Assembly (NCBI GenBank): GCA_916613615.1
Contig: OU744736.1
Span: forward strand, 11,109,724 to 11,173,723
Direction: 5' to 3'
Origin: Steromphala cineraria
Taxonomy: Eukaryota; Mollusca; Gastropoda; Trochida; Trochidae
DNA: 64,000 nt
Part shown: positions 22,801 to 36,000 of the stretch, one piece after another
How the letters are laid out: every line of letters starts with the position of its first letter
Position numbering within the stretch: the stretch's first letter is position 1
Program-made: the position numbers and the translations under genes
Notes under the pieces: generated by a model
What the model was told of the DNA's origin: nothing
Database searches by the model: none
Seen by the model: only the letters and a program-made list of their open reading frames with translations

Positions 22801-24617
22801 CGAAGCGAGAATCAAATTTAAAGTTCTATGTATTACTTACAAATGTCAACATAATATGGCTCCATCATATCTTTTAAATTCCTTGGAGGACAATATCCCT
22901 GCAAAAGATTTTCGATCCCAGAATTTGAAGCTTCTCCAGATGCCAACGTATAAAAACACCAGTTACGGACTGTACTGCTTTGGAACCAACTTCCTTATGT
23001 CATCAAAATGTCATCCTCACTGACTGTTTTTAGATCACAGCTCAAAACTCATCTATTTTCTAGCTATTATTCATAGATTCTACCCATAGACTCTAATTAT
23101 AAATATCCTTAATCAATGCTACCAGTATTACTTTTAGGCTTTATTTCATAGCATATCATCTCATCACCTTAAATTTTCTTATTTTCAATGCGCTTTGAGC
23201 ATGCACCTTGTGTACGGATATAGCGCTTTATAAATGCCCATTATTATTTTTATAATTAACACACAGAATAGTTCGTTTCTCTTAGAGCTATTCCAAAGAA
23301 CAAATATCTTACTATTACCACATAAATTCGAACAACATGGTAATGTATTATCAAAAGATTTTCTCATTAAGAAACGATTCCTAAAAAGGTGTTAAAAAAT
23401 ACGTGGAGGCAGTAATTAAAAACAGGCGATACAACTGGTAACTGGCGTCTTTGTATTTTGATTTTTGAGAACATGTTTGATTTGTTTTGCTATTTTCTAC
23501 AGGTCGGAGTGTAGAGTAGCACTGTGCATGTCCCTACATCCCAGGACAGGAACACTTTTTAGTAGGGAGATTTGTCGGTGATTTCATAAAAGGATCGAAC
23601 GTTGGTTTCGGAAAAGTATGTTTTTTATTAGAATTTGATAAATTGTATTAATTCAAGTGTATTGTGTGTATTGTGATATAATGTCTCTGGTTGTTTGTGT
23701 TAATAAATGAAGTAAGAAGGTATAAGTGCTATGACAAAGATCAGTGAAGATGAAAAAACTAATCATGACAATCAACAACTGTGAACTCAGGCCTTGAGAA
23801 ACCTGATAAATTAAGATTATGAATATTGATTTATACCTTTAGTTAATTGTTCTCTAGTTATATGAAACCCTGTTAGCCTCAGAGTAGAAAAGTATATTTG
23901 AAATGATACCACGTTTAAAATCGGTGGGTCAATATATCTTGATAGACAAACTATCTAAAACATGTAAAGAGTAAACTAAACGACAACATTTTTCAGGTGT
24001 TTTAGCGTATAAAATAAATTTGAATTATGTGATTAGACTTGCTCGATACTCGTAATGATTGTGTCAGTTTGACATTGGATACATAGATGAACCTTCAATT
24101 CAAAAGAAATGGTATACAGTATTGAAATACCATGGAATGCTATTTTTCACATATATTACTAACATCGACTCGAGACTCATAGCCGTGATACTATTATTTG
24201 TATCATCCTGGTTCAGGTGAGTTCAAACTTAGAACAGTCCGTTCCGCGAATGTCGTTTTAATTTTTGCGTAGGAAGATGGAGAGTTCCAGAAAATAATAA
24301 ATACAAATTCAACATGAACGATAGCTTGCTTGAGTCATACTGAAACTGTAGTGAAATTTAGGTCGAGATAATTCATGAAAAAAAATTTCAACGTCAGACA
24401 TCATCAAGTGATTTGGTAATCTTTTACCATCTAAGACCTTCAGTTGTTTACAAGATGAATAATTCGACACAAAAATAGAAATATGTAATTTAATTGGTAT
24501 AAAGGAAATTTGGAAATGAAGTAGAAATGAGCCAATCGTGAATGAAGAAACATTTTTAATTCAATATGAATGTATGAATATAATAATTCAATACCTGCAC
24601 ACTAAGCATGGAATCAT
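19869..24617 (-). CDS. R-SNARE of the synaptobrevin/VAMP family (VAMP8/VAMP3-like)
   Basis: Coding exons on the minus strand are 24617-24595 (ATG, 7 codons plus 2 nt), 21607-21477, 21153-21010, then either 20913-20900 or 19942-19869. All splice phases agree. Residues 9-68 form a SNARE helix with the zero-layer Arg at about residue 31 (SLLRDNVEKVVDRG). A basic juxtamembrane segment (LKKKMCWQNCKMN) and a transmembrane helix, residues 81-99, rich in Ile and Val, follow. The protein anchors in vesicle membranes and pairs with Q-SNAREs to drive fusion. The segment EDLEAGSVNFKKTS is closest to VAMP8-type proteins; the N-terminus is short (8 residues). The ATG at 24617 is chosen because the frame is closed just upstream. 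The distal last exon gives 123 residues, the proximal one 103. Exact subfamily is uncertain. Confidence 0.85.
20900..20913 (-). CDS. Alternative proximal last exon of the VAMP gene
   Basis: Acceptor TTCTACAG is followed by a phase-1-compatible start and an in-frame TGA, adding Val-Glu-Ile-Cys after the membrane segment. This length is usual for VAMP luminal tails. It competes with the 74-nt exon at 19942-19869. Confidence 0.4.
21968..22164. mobile_element. Short TTAA-flanked MITE (family H), copy 2
   Basis: TTAA lies on both sides (21964-21967, 22165-22168), with termini AGGGACAGTTCTATCAGG and CCTGATAGTATTGTCCGT. It is 197 bp and non-coding, inside VAMP intron 1 of the coding region. It is related to 17229-17408. 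Confidence 0.75.
22600..23255 (+). pseudogene. 3' end of a non-LTR retrotransposon (CR1/L2-like LINE), truncated and frameshifted
   Basis: From 22625 the frame reads RLDYSNSLLIGISKRQLYKL, then VAARIVTRTPKACHITPVLK and LHWLPIEARIKFKVL, the conserved C-terminal part of LINE reverse-transcriptase ORFs. Near 22990 the family ending continues in another frame (SLTVFRSQLKTHLFSSYYS), so there is a frameshift. The 3' end has TATAGCGCTTTATAAATG followed by short ATT repeats, as in L2/CR1-like 3' tails. It is 5' truncated and inactive. It lies within a VAMP intron. Confidence 0.85.
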
Positions 24618-24675
24618 GCCTTTCGACTAGCACATTATCAAGCATTGAATCGGGTTTCCCATCCGTGCATGCCCT
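24595..24675 (-). other. VAMP first coding exon including 5' UTR part
   Basis: The exon probably runs from an acceptor (GCAACAG, or the alternative TTTCAG a few bases upstream) to the donor CAG/GTATTG. Only its last 23 nt code. The upstream part has an in-frame TAG, so translation starts at 24617. Confidence 0.55.
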
Positions 24676-24845
24676 CTGTTGCTGAAACGATAAAATACAG
24701 ACAGCATGCAGACATTGTTTCATGATATGATAACATTAGAGTATACGTTACTAAATCCAAATCTCTAACTAACATGAATATATATAACAAAACCATTTGA
24801 TATATTATAGTTCGTCATATCATGAAACATTAGTGCGGTACTTAC

Positions 24846-24894
24846 CCTTTGTTTTCTGCTCTATTTAACCTCGATGAAACCATAGGGATTTAAA
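24846..24894 (-). other. Candidate non-coding first exon of the VAMP gene
   Basis: The minus strand shows a strong donor, ACAAAGG/GTAAGTACC, at 24846/24845. Splicing to the acceptor near 24676 would produce a 5' UTR exon. The upstream limit is unknown and may lie in the inverted repeat at 24895-25036. Confidence 0.4.
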
Positions 24895-25036
24895 CACAGG
24901 AACCCGATATTGTAAATAAAATGTAGGTAAAACGTGGGTAAGAAAGACCCGTACCCTCTATAAATAGAGTAAGAGGGGACGGGTCTTTCTTATCCACGTT
25001 TTACCTACATTTTATTTACAATATCGGGTTCCTGTG
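24895..25036. repeat. 58-bp near-perfect inverted repeat with TATA-like loop
   Basis: Arms 24895-24952 and 24979-25036 are complementary except for one base by my reading. The 26-bp loop contains CTCTATAAATAGAG, itself nearly palindromic and a good TATA match on the plus strand. It lies between the divergent VAMP and IPO7 genes and may overlap the VAMP promoter or first exon. Confidence 0.9.
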
Positions 25037-25901
25037 GATTTAAAAGGTGTACGTGAAAGCTGGAGTCGACGATTCAGAACTTGAAACTGAAATTGTTTTT
25101 TTAGACCTTTATTTTCGGCAAAGCACTTGCCTTAGAATGATGCCTTGCTCATACATATTAGTTATTCTTAGTTTGTAAAGTACAGGATAATGATCTGAAT
25201 GATAATTCCAAATAATCAAAGTGAGAATGCACAATAAGCAGGTTACAATATTCAAAGACATTATGAGAACTAATAAAAGTCTTATTCATATTTCACATAT
25301 GTATTTCAGAAGGAATAACATGTTTCAAAACAATATTTTCATATTTATGAAGATCTAACGATGTATTCAGAACTTGGTTTACTTGGTCGAATTTCAAATG
25401 TCATAAAAGGACCAAAAAGTAACAATTTATGACATTCATCTTTTTTATTTCGTGAAACTCAACTTACTAGGCTCGCTTTCTGTTTGTCACAACGCAATCG
25501 TAGTTTTCCTTTTACAAAGTGCCAACAGATAACCACATTTGAAAACTGTAAGATAATTCGTTGACAAGAAAATATTATTTTGCGTCACATGTGTATGCCA
25601 AAAACGTAACCTGTAAGTCGCAAAAACTTTACTTCTTGTTAATCACACTTCTTAATTTGTCCACTTTAACATATAGTTTAATTGAGACTATAAGTTTGCT
25701 TTTTGCTATATATATTTTTTTAATAAATGTTAATAACAAACATGTTTTTTTGCAGCAACCGCGTGTTATTGTGAGCATGTGCGGGTAGTCTCCTCTTGGC
25801 GCCACCGGTCATCGTCGTCACACGCTGTTGAGGAAATTTTGTCAAGAAGAAAAAGATATTAAAGATTAAAACACGAAATACATTACATCGAACCTCCAAC
25901 A

Positions 25902-28900
25902 ATGGATGTCGGGAAGTTGGTAGAGGTGTTAAGGGCAACACTTGATCCCGAAAGACGTGAAAATGCCGAGCAACAGTTGACGGAGGTGAGCCACGTTTTC
26001 CGTCATGGCAGAAAATTCCATGCTGCTTATACTTCTTTCTACGTCGTGTGCCCATAAATACCAACCATATTTTATTCGCTTTTAAGTAAATTGGTTCCTC
26101 ATTTGATGATAATTATCAAGTCGGGTTCGATCGTAATTTGTTAGTAGCTAATTATTGCGATCACACGGAAATAAGAATGGAATCGATCTCTGTCAATCCC
26201 ACACGTGCTCTACATGCTTTGCGTGTGACGTTTCCTGAATCATACGAAAGTAGCGCGTGCATTCGATGATCACTTCCCGATGTCTGGGATATGACTGTTG
26301 GATAATGTCTGAAAGTAATTATTTCATTTATCTAATTAAATAATGATTTTAAAACTGATCCACTTTGTTTATTCGATCATAAGCAGGAAATTAATTAGAG
26401 GAACAAGCTACTGGCTGGGGACCAGTTATCGCAGGTGACCAGTTTATCGCCACTACTTCGTTTTTGCACATGCGCATATCTGATCACGTCATTTTTAGTG
26501 TGAAAAGATCGGCAATATCACCGGAAACTTGGATATCGGAAAAAAATTCCATGGTGTGTTAACTATAAAAATATGATATGATTAATCATAAGAAAATATT
26601 CACAAAATTTAAATAGGGTCGGGGGGATGTCATGTATGTCAAAATAGTGTTATTTTTATTTTTTAAATCAATGTTCATTTATGAAGTGTATACAATACTT
26701 CTATAATGAAAAAAGAAATAATTTCATTTAAAAAAAATATATTGCATTAGATGAAAATCAATAAATCATGAAGTGGCGATAAACTGGTCCTGTTAGTTGT
26801 TTGGAAAGCACAAGATAGACACTCGAACTTTCGCTTCTCAGAGTTACTGAAATACACGATAGACAACTGTAAACAAGCAAAAAAGAAAGGCAAATAGCTA
26901 ATCAATCATCAATATGAGTAATGTTTGATTTGGTTGAAAAGCAATTAATTAAAATGTTATAAACCTCAAAAAACGGCGATAACTGGTCCCCAGCCAGTAG
27001 TGTTGTGATGTTATCGTGGGGCAAAAGTCAAGAAAATGCGTTCATCTAAGGATCTTTTATATTGATACCAGCTGGCATATGTTCCCTATTCCAACTGGTA
27101 TTAATATTTCATACAATTTGGACACTGTACCCACATTACTATGTTCATGCTTGTAATTTTACTGCATAATTAAAATAAACCCTAAGTGCAATTAATTTTT
27201 CCTGTATATTGACAGTCATTAATGTTTTTTTGTATCCTAAAAAATTAAAATATTAACATCAAACACTTACTTTGCCTACCTTTAGAATCCTTCCTCAATA
27301 ACTTTCAATAAGACATATGCAAACTTGCAATTTTCATCAAAGTGACACTTTTGGCCAAATGAATCTGATTTGCATCATATGATGATATGCAGTTATCTTT
27401 CACATGTGGATATGTGCATCTTACCATATTAAATTATTACACCCTTGATGACACATAGCCGATGACATTATAATTTGTTTTCTCGCAATTCTAACCTTTC
27501 AAAATGGCGAATGAATACGCTCGAGTGGTGCCTTAAGACAGTTTTCAAGTTTCCCATACCTAAATATGAGATCTGGTGTTTGACCACTTGTTCAATACAC
27601 ATCCGGCCTTCAGAAATCAAAGCTGTCCTGTATCTGTTGCCTGTTAACAAAACGAAGGGGCCATTTGATATTACAATAAGATAGAGGATAAGGTTAACTT
27701 TAGGGTAATGTATGCATTGAAAATCATATCACCACAATTCAGATTGTCCTTTGAGAACTTCAAGGCATTGATTTCAGTTTTCGTTTGTTAGGACCCTTTC
27801 AATGATATGTCTCGGTTTGTTACACGACTCATAACATTTCAGTCCGGATGGATGAGGCCATCTGTTTACATTTAGGGCCAAGGCCTTTCAAGCGGTAATG
27901 ACCCGTCTGTTATCTACAGTTATTTGAAGTAAAATCAATGTATTTAATTAAAATTCCTTCTGACATAATCTAAATGTATGCTTCTCTCTTGGTTACACTA
28001 TACACTGACTTAATTACTAATGGTGAGGTCATTATGTGAAATACAAGGACTCGAGACCTGACTCCAGAGGCGGTCTGAGTCATCTGACCATCACCAAAGC
28101 CGCTTGCCAAGGTCAGGTTCGAGACATAAATATTCACACTTTGATTGTCATTATTTATTGATATAACTTTGGGTCAGACTCTGGATGAAGTCCTTGTGCT
28201 TTTCTCTAAACTGTCACTTTTTGATAGCTTAAGAAAAGTCTTACATGATACCGTGTATTGTTGTTGCAGGTCCACAAGATAATCGGGTTCGGGCCGGTGA
28301 TCCTGCAGGTGGTCATGATGGACCAGGTGGACATGCCCGTCAGACAGGCCGGTACGTTGCAGGATACGAGGGGAAATAGTCTCAGATTGATCCTTGTTAT
28401 CTTAGTTGAAATAAAAATAAGGCCAACAAAAAGATCAGTTAGACAAACTGGTACGTTGAGGGTGGATAGAAGGGAGGTTGAACCCTCCGTTGCAGAATGA
28501 TTTTTGGTATTATGTAATCTACGGATCTTAGTTGGAATAAAAATAAGGTGAACATTATGATCAGGTAGAAAGGCTGTTGACAATGTATGGAAGGGATGTA
28601 GAACCCTGTTATGCAGGCTTATCATTTTATGATCAGGTAGACAGGCTGGTAACCAAGTTGAGATTCTAAACGTATTGACTTTTTATCACAACTCTAATCG
28701 TGACTCAGTGCTGGACTTGGTAGCACTCTTTATTGCCTAATTCAAGTTTTAGTGACATCTTCAGTTGTTTGCCTTCTACTCTGCAGGTGTGATCTACCTG
28801 AAGAACATCGTGACCCAGTTCTGGACGGAGCGAGAAGCGGAGAACCCGGGAGACGCCGTCCCCTTCAACATCCACGAGCAGGACCGACAGGCTGTCAGGG

Positions 28901-31900
28901 AGAACGTTATAGAGGCCATCATACACGCCCCGGAACCCGTCAGGTCAGTCAGGCCGTGCTGGAATTGACTTCAGAAGTGCTTTCTGAATCAATAAATCAA
29001 GAATTTACAGTAAAGTTGTAGCCACAAGAAACATTGTCGGACTGTCGCGATGAATGTCATAGTGGAGAATATACATACACGTTCCTAAAAGATGCCAATG
29101 CACATTGCATTTAAATGTATTCCTACACTAAAATATATATATGCTTTTTGAGATATTGGTTATTTCCTGCTTTTCCCACTTTTTAACAAGGTTATCTGTA
29201 AGGCAACACAGAATCTTCCAGGGATTCATCGGACACATTACCATCTGAGCTACGTCCCCTGATATATGTTTGGCTCGTGTAACTGTTCAAGCTTTTCCCA
29301 TTACAGAGTGCAGCTATGTGTATGTATAAGTCACATAGCAAAGAATGATTGGCCGGGACGCTGGCCGGCCCTGGCGGAGAAGATAGCGGTCTACCTGCAG
29401 TCGGAGGACCCCAAGACCCTGATGGGGGCGCTGCTGTCTCTCTACCAGCTGGTCAAGGTCTACGAGTAAGTCGTGCTAAATACCTAGTCATGTAAGGTCC
29501 AGCAAGTTTTACTAACTACCTTGTTGCAGAATTTTATTTTGATCGCGGATCATTGACATTTCTGTACATGGAAATTCAATCCCGGTCAAAACTGTTACAC
29601 CTAGCTCAACAAAACTTAATCTTTGGATCAGTCAGCATATGTAGATCTATGCATTTTGGGGGTATTTTTTGTTGTTGGCAGTTTCCATGGCAGGTATCTT
29701 TGATTTGATTCATGAAAACTTGGTAACTGTAAGATCTAGCTGAAGCACAATGATACTGAAACACCTGAAAAAGGTGGCATGACAAAGAGGGCAAAATGAA
29801 AAAGTGAAAAGGCGTACTGTTGTGGCACTAGTGTCTTGATGATAACTTAGCATGCCAGTCTAAGTAAACCTAGCCTTTAATATCCTTTTCACTCCGGTAT
29901 CGAGTCTAGCGAGATGTAGAAGGGGGTCGCGTAAGCTTATCTATTGAATTGACCAATTAGGGATCATCTTACCAAGCCGCAATAGTCTGCACTTCCACAC
30001 ATAATGTTGGAGGGTCATAGGTTGGCGAAAGGTCGGCTGAGGGGACCCGCAATTACATTTCTCTAGACTCAATAATATTATTGAGGCTAGGTTTACTTGG
30101 ACTGCTAAGCATGCACTCTCTACGTGCAGGTACAAGCGGATTGACGAGCGGAAGGTGATAGCATATCATCCACTCATATGATCCTCTCTCTCTCTACGTG
30201 CAGGTACAAGCGGAGTGACGAGCGGAAGGTGCTTGACGACATGATGCTGCACATGCTGCCCCTCGTCTACCAGCGTGTGATCCCTCTCCTCCAGGACCCC
30301 AGCGAGCTCTCCAACCTCCTCCAGAAACAGGTCCTCAAGATCTTCTTCGCCTACACACAGGTACGATTAGAACTTGAGGGTACTTGTCAAGATCATTTTC
30401 ATTTACTCATTGATAGGATGTTCATCTTTAAATTTAACAATAATAAGCTCTTCAATATCATCTTGGCTCTGAATTGGATCTGTCAGTGCATGAACTCTGA
30501 TAACTGTAAAAGGATTTGCTTTTTCTTTTGATCATTTGCTGAGGAAAGAGATCTTCTAAAGTTATCTCCCTTGCATTGTTCCTAACATGTACAAGACAAT
30601 GAATGAAACAGTGAGTTATAATCAAGTTGAAATGATTTTTAGCTCACCTTTACAAAGTAAATGTGAGCTTATGTCATGGCGCTTCGTCCGTCGTCCGTCT
30701 GTCTGTCCGTCTGTCCGTCTGTCCGTCTGTCCGTCCGTCCGTCTGTCCGTCCGTAAACTTTCACGAAAAAGACTACTCCTCCTAAACGAATTCAGTTATC
30801 ATTCTGAAATTGAAGTATGTTATACCCATGGTGATTCCTCACAGAAAGGTAGATGTTTCAGTTTTGAGAATCCAAGATGGCCGCCATGACAGCCATATTG
30901 AATTTTCAATTAGATTTCATGAAAAAGACTACTCCTTCTAAACGAATACAGATATCATTCTGAAATTGTAGTATGTTATACCCATGGTGATTCCTCACAG
31001 AAAGGTAGACGTTTCAGTTTTGAGCATCCAAGATGGCCGCCATGACAGCCATATTGAATTTTCAATTAGATTTCATGAAAAAGACTACTCCTTCTAAACG
31101 AATACAGATATCATTTTGAAATTGTATTATGTTATACCCATGGTGATTCCTCACAGAAAGGTAGACGTTTCAGTTTTGAGAATCCAAGATGGCCGCCATG
31201 ACAGCCATATTGAATTTTCAATTAGATTTCATGAAAAAGACTACTCCTTCTAAACGAATCCAGATATCATTCTGAAATTGTAGTATGTTATACCCATGGT
31301 GATTCCTCACAGAAAGGTAGACGTTTCAGTTTTGAGAATCCAAGATGGCCGCCATGACAGCCATATTGAATTTTCAATTAGATTTCATGAAAAAGACTAC
31401 TCCTTCTAAACGAATCCAGATATCATTCTGAAATTGTAGTATGTTATACCTATGGTGATTCCGCACAGAAAGGTAGACGTTTAAGTTTTGAGAATCCAAT
31501 ATGGCCGCAATAGCAGCCATATTGATTTTTCAGCTGCAGATGACACATCATTATTATTAAATTTTAAGCTTTCATCAAGTGATCACTGGCACCATATAAA
31601 TTCTCTAATTTGAACTTACTAATCATAATATTATCTTAAATATGGAATATTTAAGATTGTCGTGCAAGTTGTTCTATATTTTTAAGTGTTTCTAAAAAAA
31701 ATTAAGATGAAAGACAAACATAATTGATTAATTTGTTTAAAATCTTTATGGCAACTAGCTGCAAAAACCAAATCACATTAAACATGTTAAATTTTAAACA
31801 ATGGTATCTCCCTTATATTCCTTTAAATACCACACATAAGGGGTCAACCAGAGTTCAGATATTCCACTATCCACTAATACACATCCCAAGGCAGGCTGCT

Positions 31901-33056
31901 AGCATCACAGTGTCAGCTGCTAGTCTGTTGCATAATCAACTTGACCCAATTGATATGGCAGAGCATTATGCTATATGGCCATGGCCCATGTGTATGCAAT
32001 AAAAGTTATGGACTTGTATTCTCATGACAGTGATATGTTCTTTCTAAGAATAACAACTTACACAAAACTTGTCTACTATAAGCCTTGTGTTTAGCAATCT
32101 ACATGATAAGTTGATGTGGAATAAATATGAAAAAAATCGAAAAGGGTTTCGTAAGAAAAGTAAGGAAATTTGATTTGTCATATCTCTCTGTTGATTTGAC
32201 AATGCAAAAATGTTTACCATTATAGTACTGTATGAGTGTTAAATAAATTGATACTTTAATGAAAGACATCTCATGGTCACTTGACATGTAAATATTATGT
32301 GAACAAAATAAACGTGTCTTATGCATTGCTGTGTTTATGACTTTCCTCTCAATCAGTCATTCATTTTCCTTGAAAAATCTGTACTTTTGGGATTCTCAAT
32401 ATCCCATGCAGCATAACCATCAGTGAAATAATCTTGAAATCATATTAATGATTCACTACAAAACAAATGTAAGTGGCCACCATCCTGTAAGTAATGAATG
32501 ACATTTAAATGGATACACCTAAACCAAATCAAGATATCATAATGAAATTAATACGGATGCCCACATAAAAGTAGCATTTTAAAAGTTAAAAAGATTAAAA
32601 AGTACAAGATGGTCACCAATTCAGCCATAGATATACAAAAAAGTTATACAAAAACCTACTGCTTGTTAACTTATCATGATTATATCATTCGTGTATTAAT
32701 GTTTGTTCAAGCTCTAGTCGTTTCCAAAAGAAGACTAGTATTTTAAAAGATAAAAAAATCATGATGGCAGCCATAATCAATTATATAAAAGATGGTTACA
32801 TGTATAATTAAATAATTTTACCACATCATTCATTTTAAGGTGAGCTTCTGTACCCTCGGTACTATTATTTAATTTTTTAGAATGATTCGGAATAAATATC
32901 TGAAAGTACTTTAGCATTATTAGAAATGAATATGTGAAAGTTATATCAATGTTGAAATAATTGCAGAACTACTTGCCACAAGAGACGATATCGAAGGAGG
33001 TGTTCACACAATGGATGGAGGTGTTCAGACAGATAGTGGACCGGCCTGTCCCTCAG
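25902..33056 (+). CDS. IPO7: IPO7 exons 1-6: N-terminal importin-beta domain
   Basis: These exons encode residues 1-243. The importin-beta N-terminal (Ran-binding) domain spans about residues 20-100: ENAEQQLTE at the end of exon 1, [13 protein letters not shown] across exons 2-3, and [17 protein letters not shown] across exons 3-4. HEAT repeats continue with [20 protein letters not shown] in exon 4. Intron 1 is 2.3 kb and carries a 593-bp MITE. Intron 4 carries a hAT-like MITE and a duplicated acceptor. Intron 5 carries family A copy A3. Three residues before the exon 2 donor the sequence enters a local tandem repeat. Confidence 0.95.
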
Positions 33057-36000
33057 GTACACGACTGAATATAATGATTTTCTCTTCTTCTAAAGCAACT
33101 GTATCCTAGGATTTGATTACTTTCTTTTGATAACTACCAAAAGCTACATTATTGTCCCGGCAGAGACATTAACTAAAGTTTTAGAAGTTCATTGTTATGG
33201 CACTTTTATCATGTGTCTCACTACTAAATAGAATGATTTTCCTTATTCTAAAGCAGCATTTTTAAAAATCAACTAATTTTTGACTGAATTACGACATTCA
33301 GTTCCCTGTTACTGCAGTGTAGATCATTTGGCATTGACATAATGTAAACAGTACCTTATGAAAACGGTAAAACTATAAATAAAGTACAACCATTGAAACA
33401 TATGCTCTTATTTCAATCTCTGGTCCGTCTGTCCGTCCGTCCGTAAACTTTCACGAAAAAGACTACTCCTCCTAAACGAATTCAGATATCATTATACCCC
33501 CGCTACGACGTAGTCGGGGGTATATAGCGCTCCGCGTGTCCGTCCGTGCGTCCGTGCGTCCGTCCGTCCGTGCGTCCGTCCGAAATTGTTTCCGGAGCAT
33601 TACTCAAAAACTATACCACTTAGAAACTTAAAATTTGGTATGGAAGTAGCCTATATGGTGCTGTGGTGCCTTTTAGGGGTTTCAGCTCAATGGTCCCAAT
33701 AATTTTTGAAATTTTGACCAAAAACGGTCCGATTTTTGGACTTTGTCTCGTTTCCGGAGCATAACTGAAAAACTATACCACTTAGAAACTTCAAATTTGG
33801 TATGGAGGTAGCCTATATGGTGCTGTGGTGCCTTTTAGGGGTTTCAGCTCAATGGTCCAAATAATTTTTGAAATTTTGACCAAAAACGGTCCAATTTTTG
33901 GACTTTGTCTCGTTTCCGGAGCATAACTGAAAAACTATACCACTTAGAATCTTCAAATTTGGTATGGAAGTAGCCTATATGGTGCTGTTGTGCCTTTTAG
34001 GGGTTTCAACTCAATGGTCCAAATAATTTTTGAAATTTTGACCAAAAACGGTCCGATTTTTGGACTTTGTCTCGTTTCCGGAGCATAACTGAAAAACTAT
34101 ACCACTTAGAAACTTCAAATTTGGTATGGAAGTAGCCTATATGGTGCTGTTGTGCCTTTTAGGGGTTTCAGTTCAATGGTCCAAATAATTTTTGAAATTT
34201 TGACCAAAAACGGTCCGATTTTTGGACTTTGTCTCGTTTCCGGAGCATAACTGAAAAACTATACCACTTAGAAACTTCAAATTTGGTATGGAAGTAGCCT
34301 ATATGGTGCTGTTGTGCCTTTTAGGGGTTTCAGTTCAATGGTCCAAATAATTTTTGAAATTTTGACCAAAAACGGTCCGATTTTTGGACTTTGTCTCGTT
34401 TCCGGAGCATAACTGAAAAACTATACCACTTAGAATCTTCAAATTTGGTATGGAAGTAGCCTATATGGTGCTGTTGTGCCTTTTAGGGGTTTCAGCTCAA
34501 TGGTCCAAATAATTTTTGAAATCTTGACCAAAAACGGTCAAACTTTTTACTTTGTCTTGTTTCCGGAGCATATATAAATACCAAATGACTTGCACACTTC
34601 AAATTTGGTATGGAAGTATACAGTCGAACCTTGGATACCCAGACTCCGTATATCCATAAATCTCACCTTACGGACAAAGATTTTTCAAACATTGTGTCTA
34701 TATTTCTTAAGAAAAATGACCCAGTTAACCGGACGATTTGCTATCCGGACGATTTTCACCAGTAACCAAAACAAGGTTCGACTGTATAGTGCTGTTGTGC
34801 CTTTTAGGGGTAATTCCAGGGTTCCCAGAATTTTGTTCAAAAACTACATAGCCGGGGATGTTTTGAAGTGAAATAGTTTTTAGGGTTGCAAGATCATTGT
34901 GTTCTAAGTCATAATCATAAATTTTCAAATTAATGTTACGTGAAGGCGGTCAAACTACAGGCGGGGGTATGTGAGCCGCGCTCACTTTTGCCTTGTTCTG
35001 AAATTGTAGTATGTTATACCCATGATGATTCCCAAAAAAAGGTAGACGTTTCAGTTATGAGAATCCAAGATGGCCGCCATGACAGCCATATTGAATTTTC
35101 AATTAGATTTCATGAAAAAGACTACTCCTCCTAAACAAATACAGATATCATTCTGAAATTGTAGTATGTTATACCCATGGTGATTCCTCACAGAAAGGTA
35201 GACGTTTCAGTTTTGAGAATCCAAGATGGCCGCCATGACAGCCATATTGAATTTTCAATTAGATTTCATGAAAAAGACTACTTCTTCTAAACGAATACAG
35301 ATATCATTCTGAAATTGTAGTATGTTATACCTATGGTGATTCCGCACAGAAAGGTAGACGTTTCAGTTTTGAGAATCCAAGATGGTCGCAATAGCAGCCA
35401 TATTTACTTTTCAGCTGCAGATGACACATCATTATTATTAAATTTTAAGCTTTCATCAAATGATCACTGGCACCATATAAATTCTCTAATTTGAACTTAC
35501 TAATCATAATATTATCTTAAATATGGAATATTTAAGATTGTCGTGCAAGTTGTTCTATATTTTTAAGTGTTTCTAAAAAAAATTAAGATGAAAGACAAAC
35601 ATAATTGATTAATTTGTTTAAAATCTTTATGGCAACTAGCTTCAAAAACCAAATCACATTAAACATGTTAAATTTTAAACAATGGTATCTCCCTTATATT
35701 CCTTTAAATACCACACATAAGGGGTCAACCAGAGTTCAGATATTCCACTATGCTGTCTAATACACATCCCAAGGCAGGCTGCTAGCATGACAGTGTCAGC
35801 TGCTAGTCTGTTGCATAATCAACCTGACCCAATTGATATGGTAGAGCATTATGCTATATGGCCATGGCCCATGTGTATGCAATAAAAGTTATGGACTTGT
35901 ATTCTCATGACAGTGATATGTTCTTTCTAAGAATAACAACTTACACAAATTTTTTTTACATTAAGCTTTAATGGATGACAACTTCTTTGTTCATTGTATG

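Noticed and set aside
27468..27684. Overlapping ORFs on both strands within IPO7 intron 1
   Set aside because: No homology, no splice context and mutual overlap on opposite strands; chance ORFs. A nearly identical CTCGAGTxGTGCCTT block near 4965-4985 suggests old repeat sequence.
28206..28625. 139-codon minus-strand ORF over IPO7 exon 2
   Set aside because: It runs antisense to a confirmed exon and its tandem-repeat intron, so it is a shadow.
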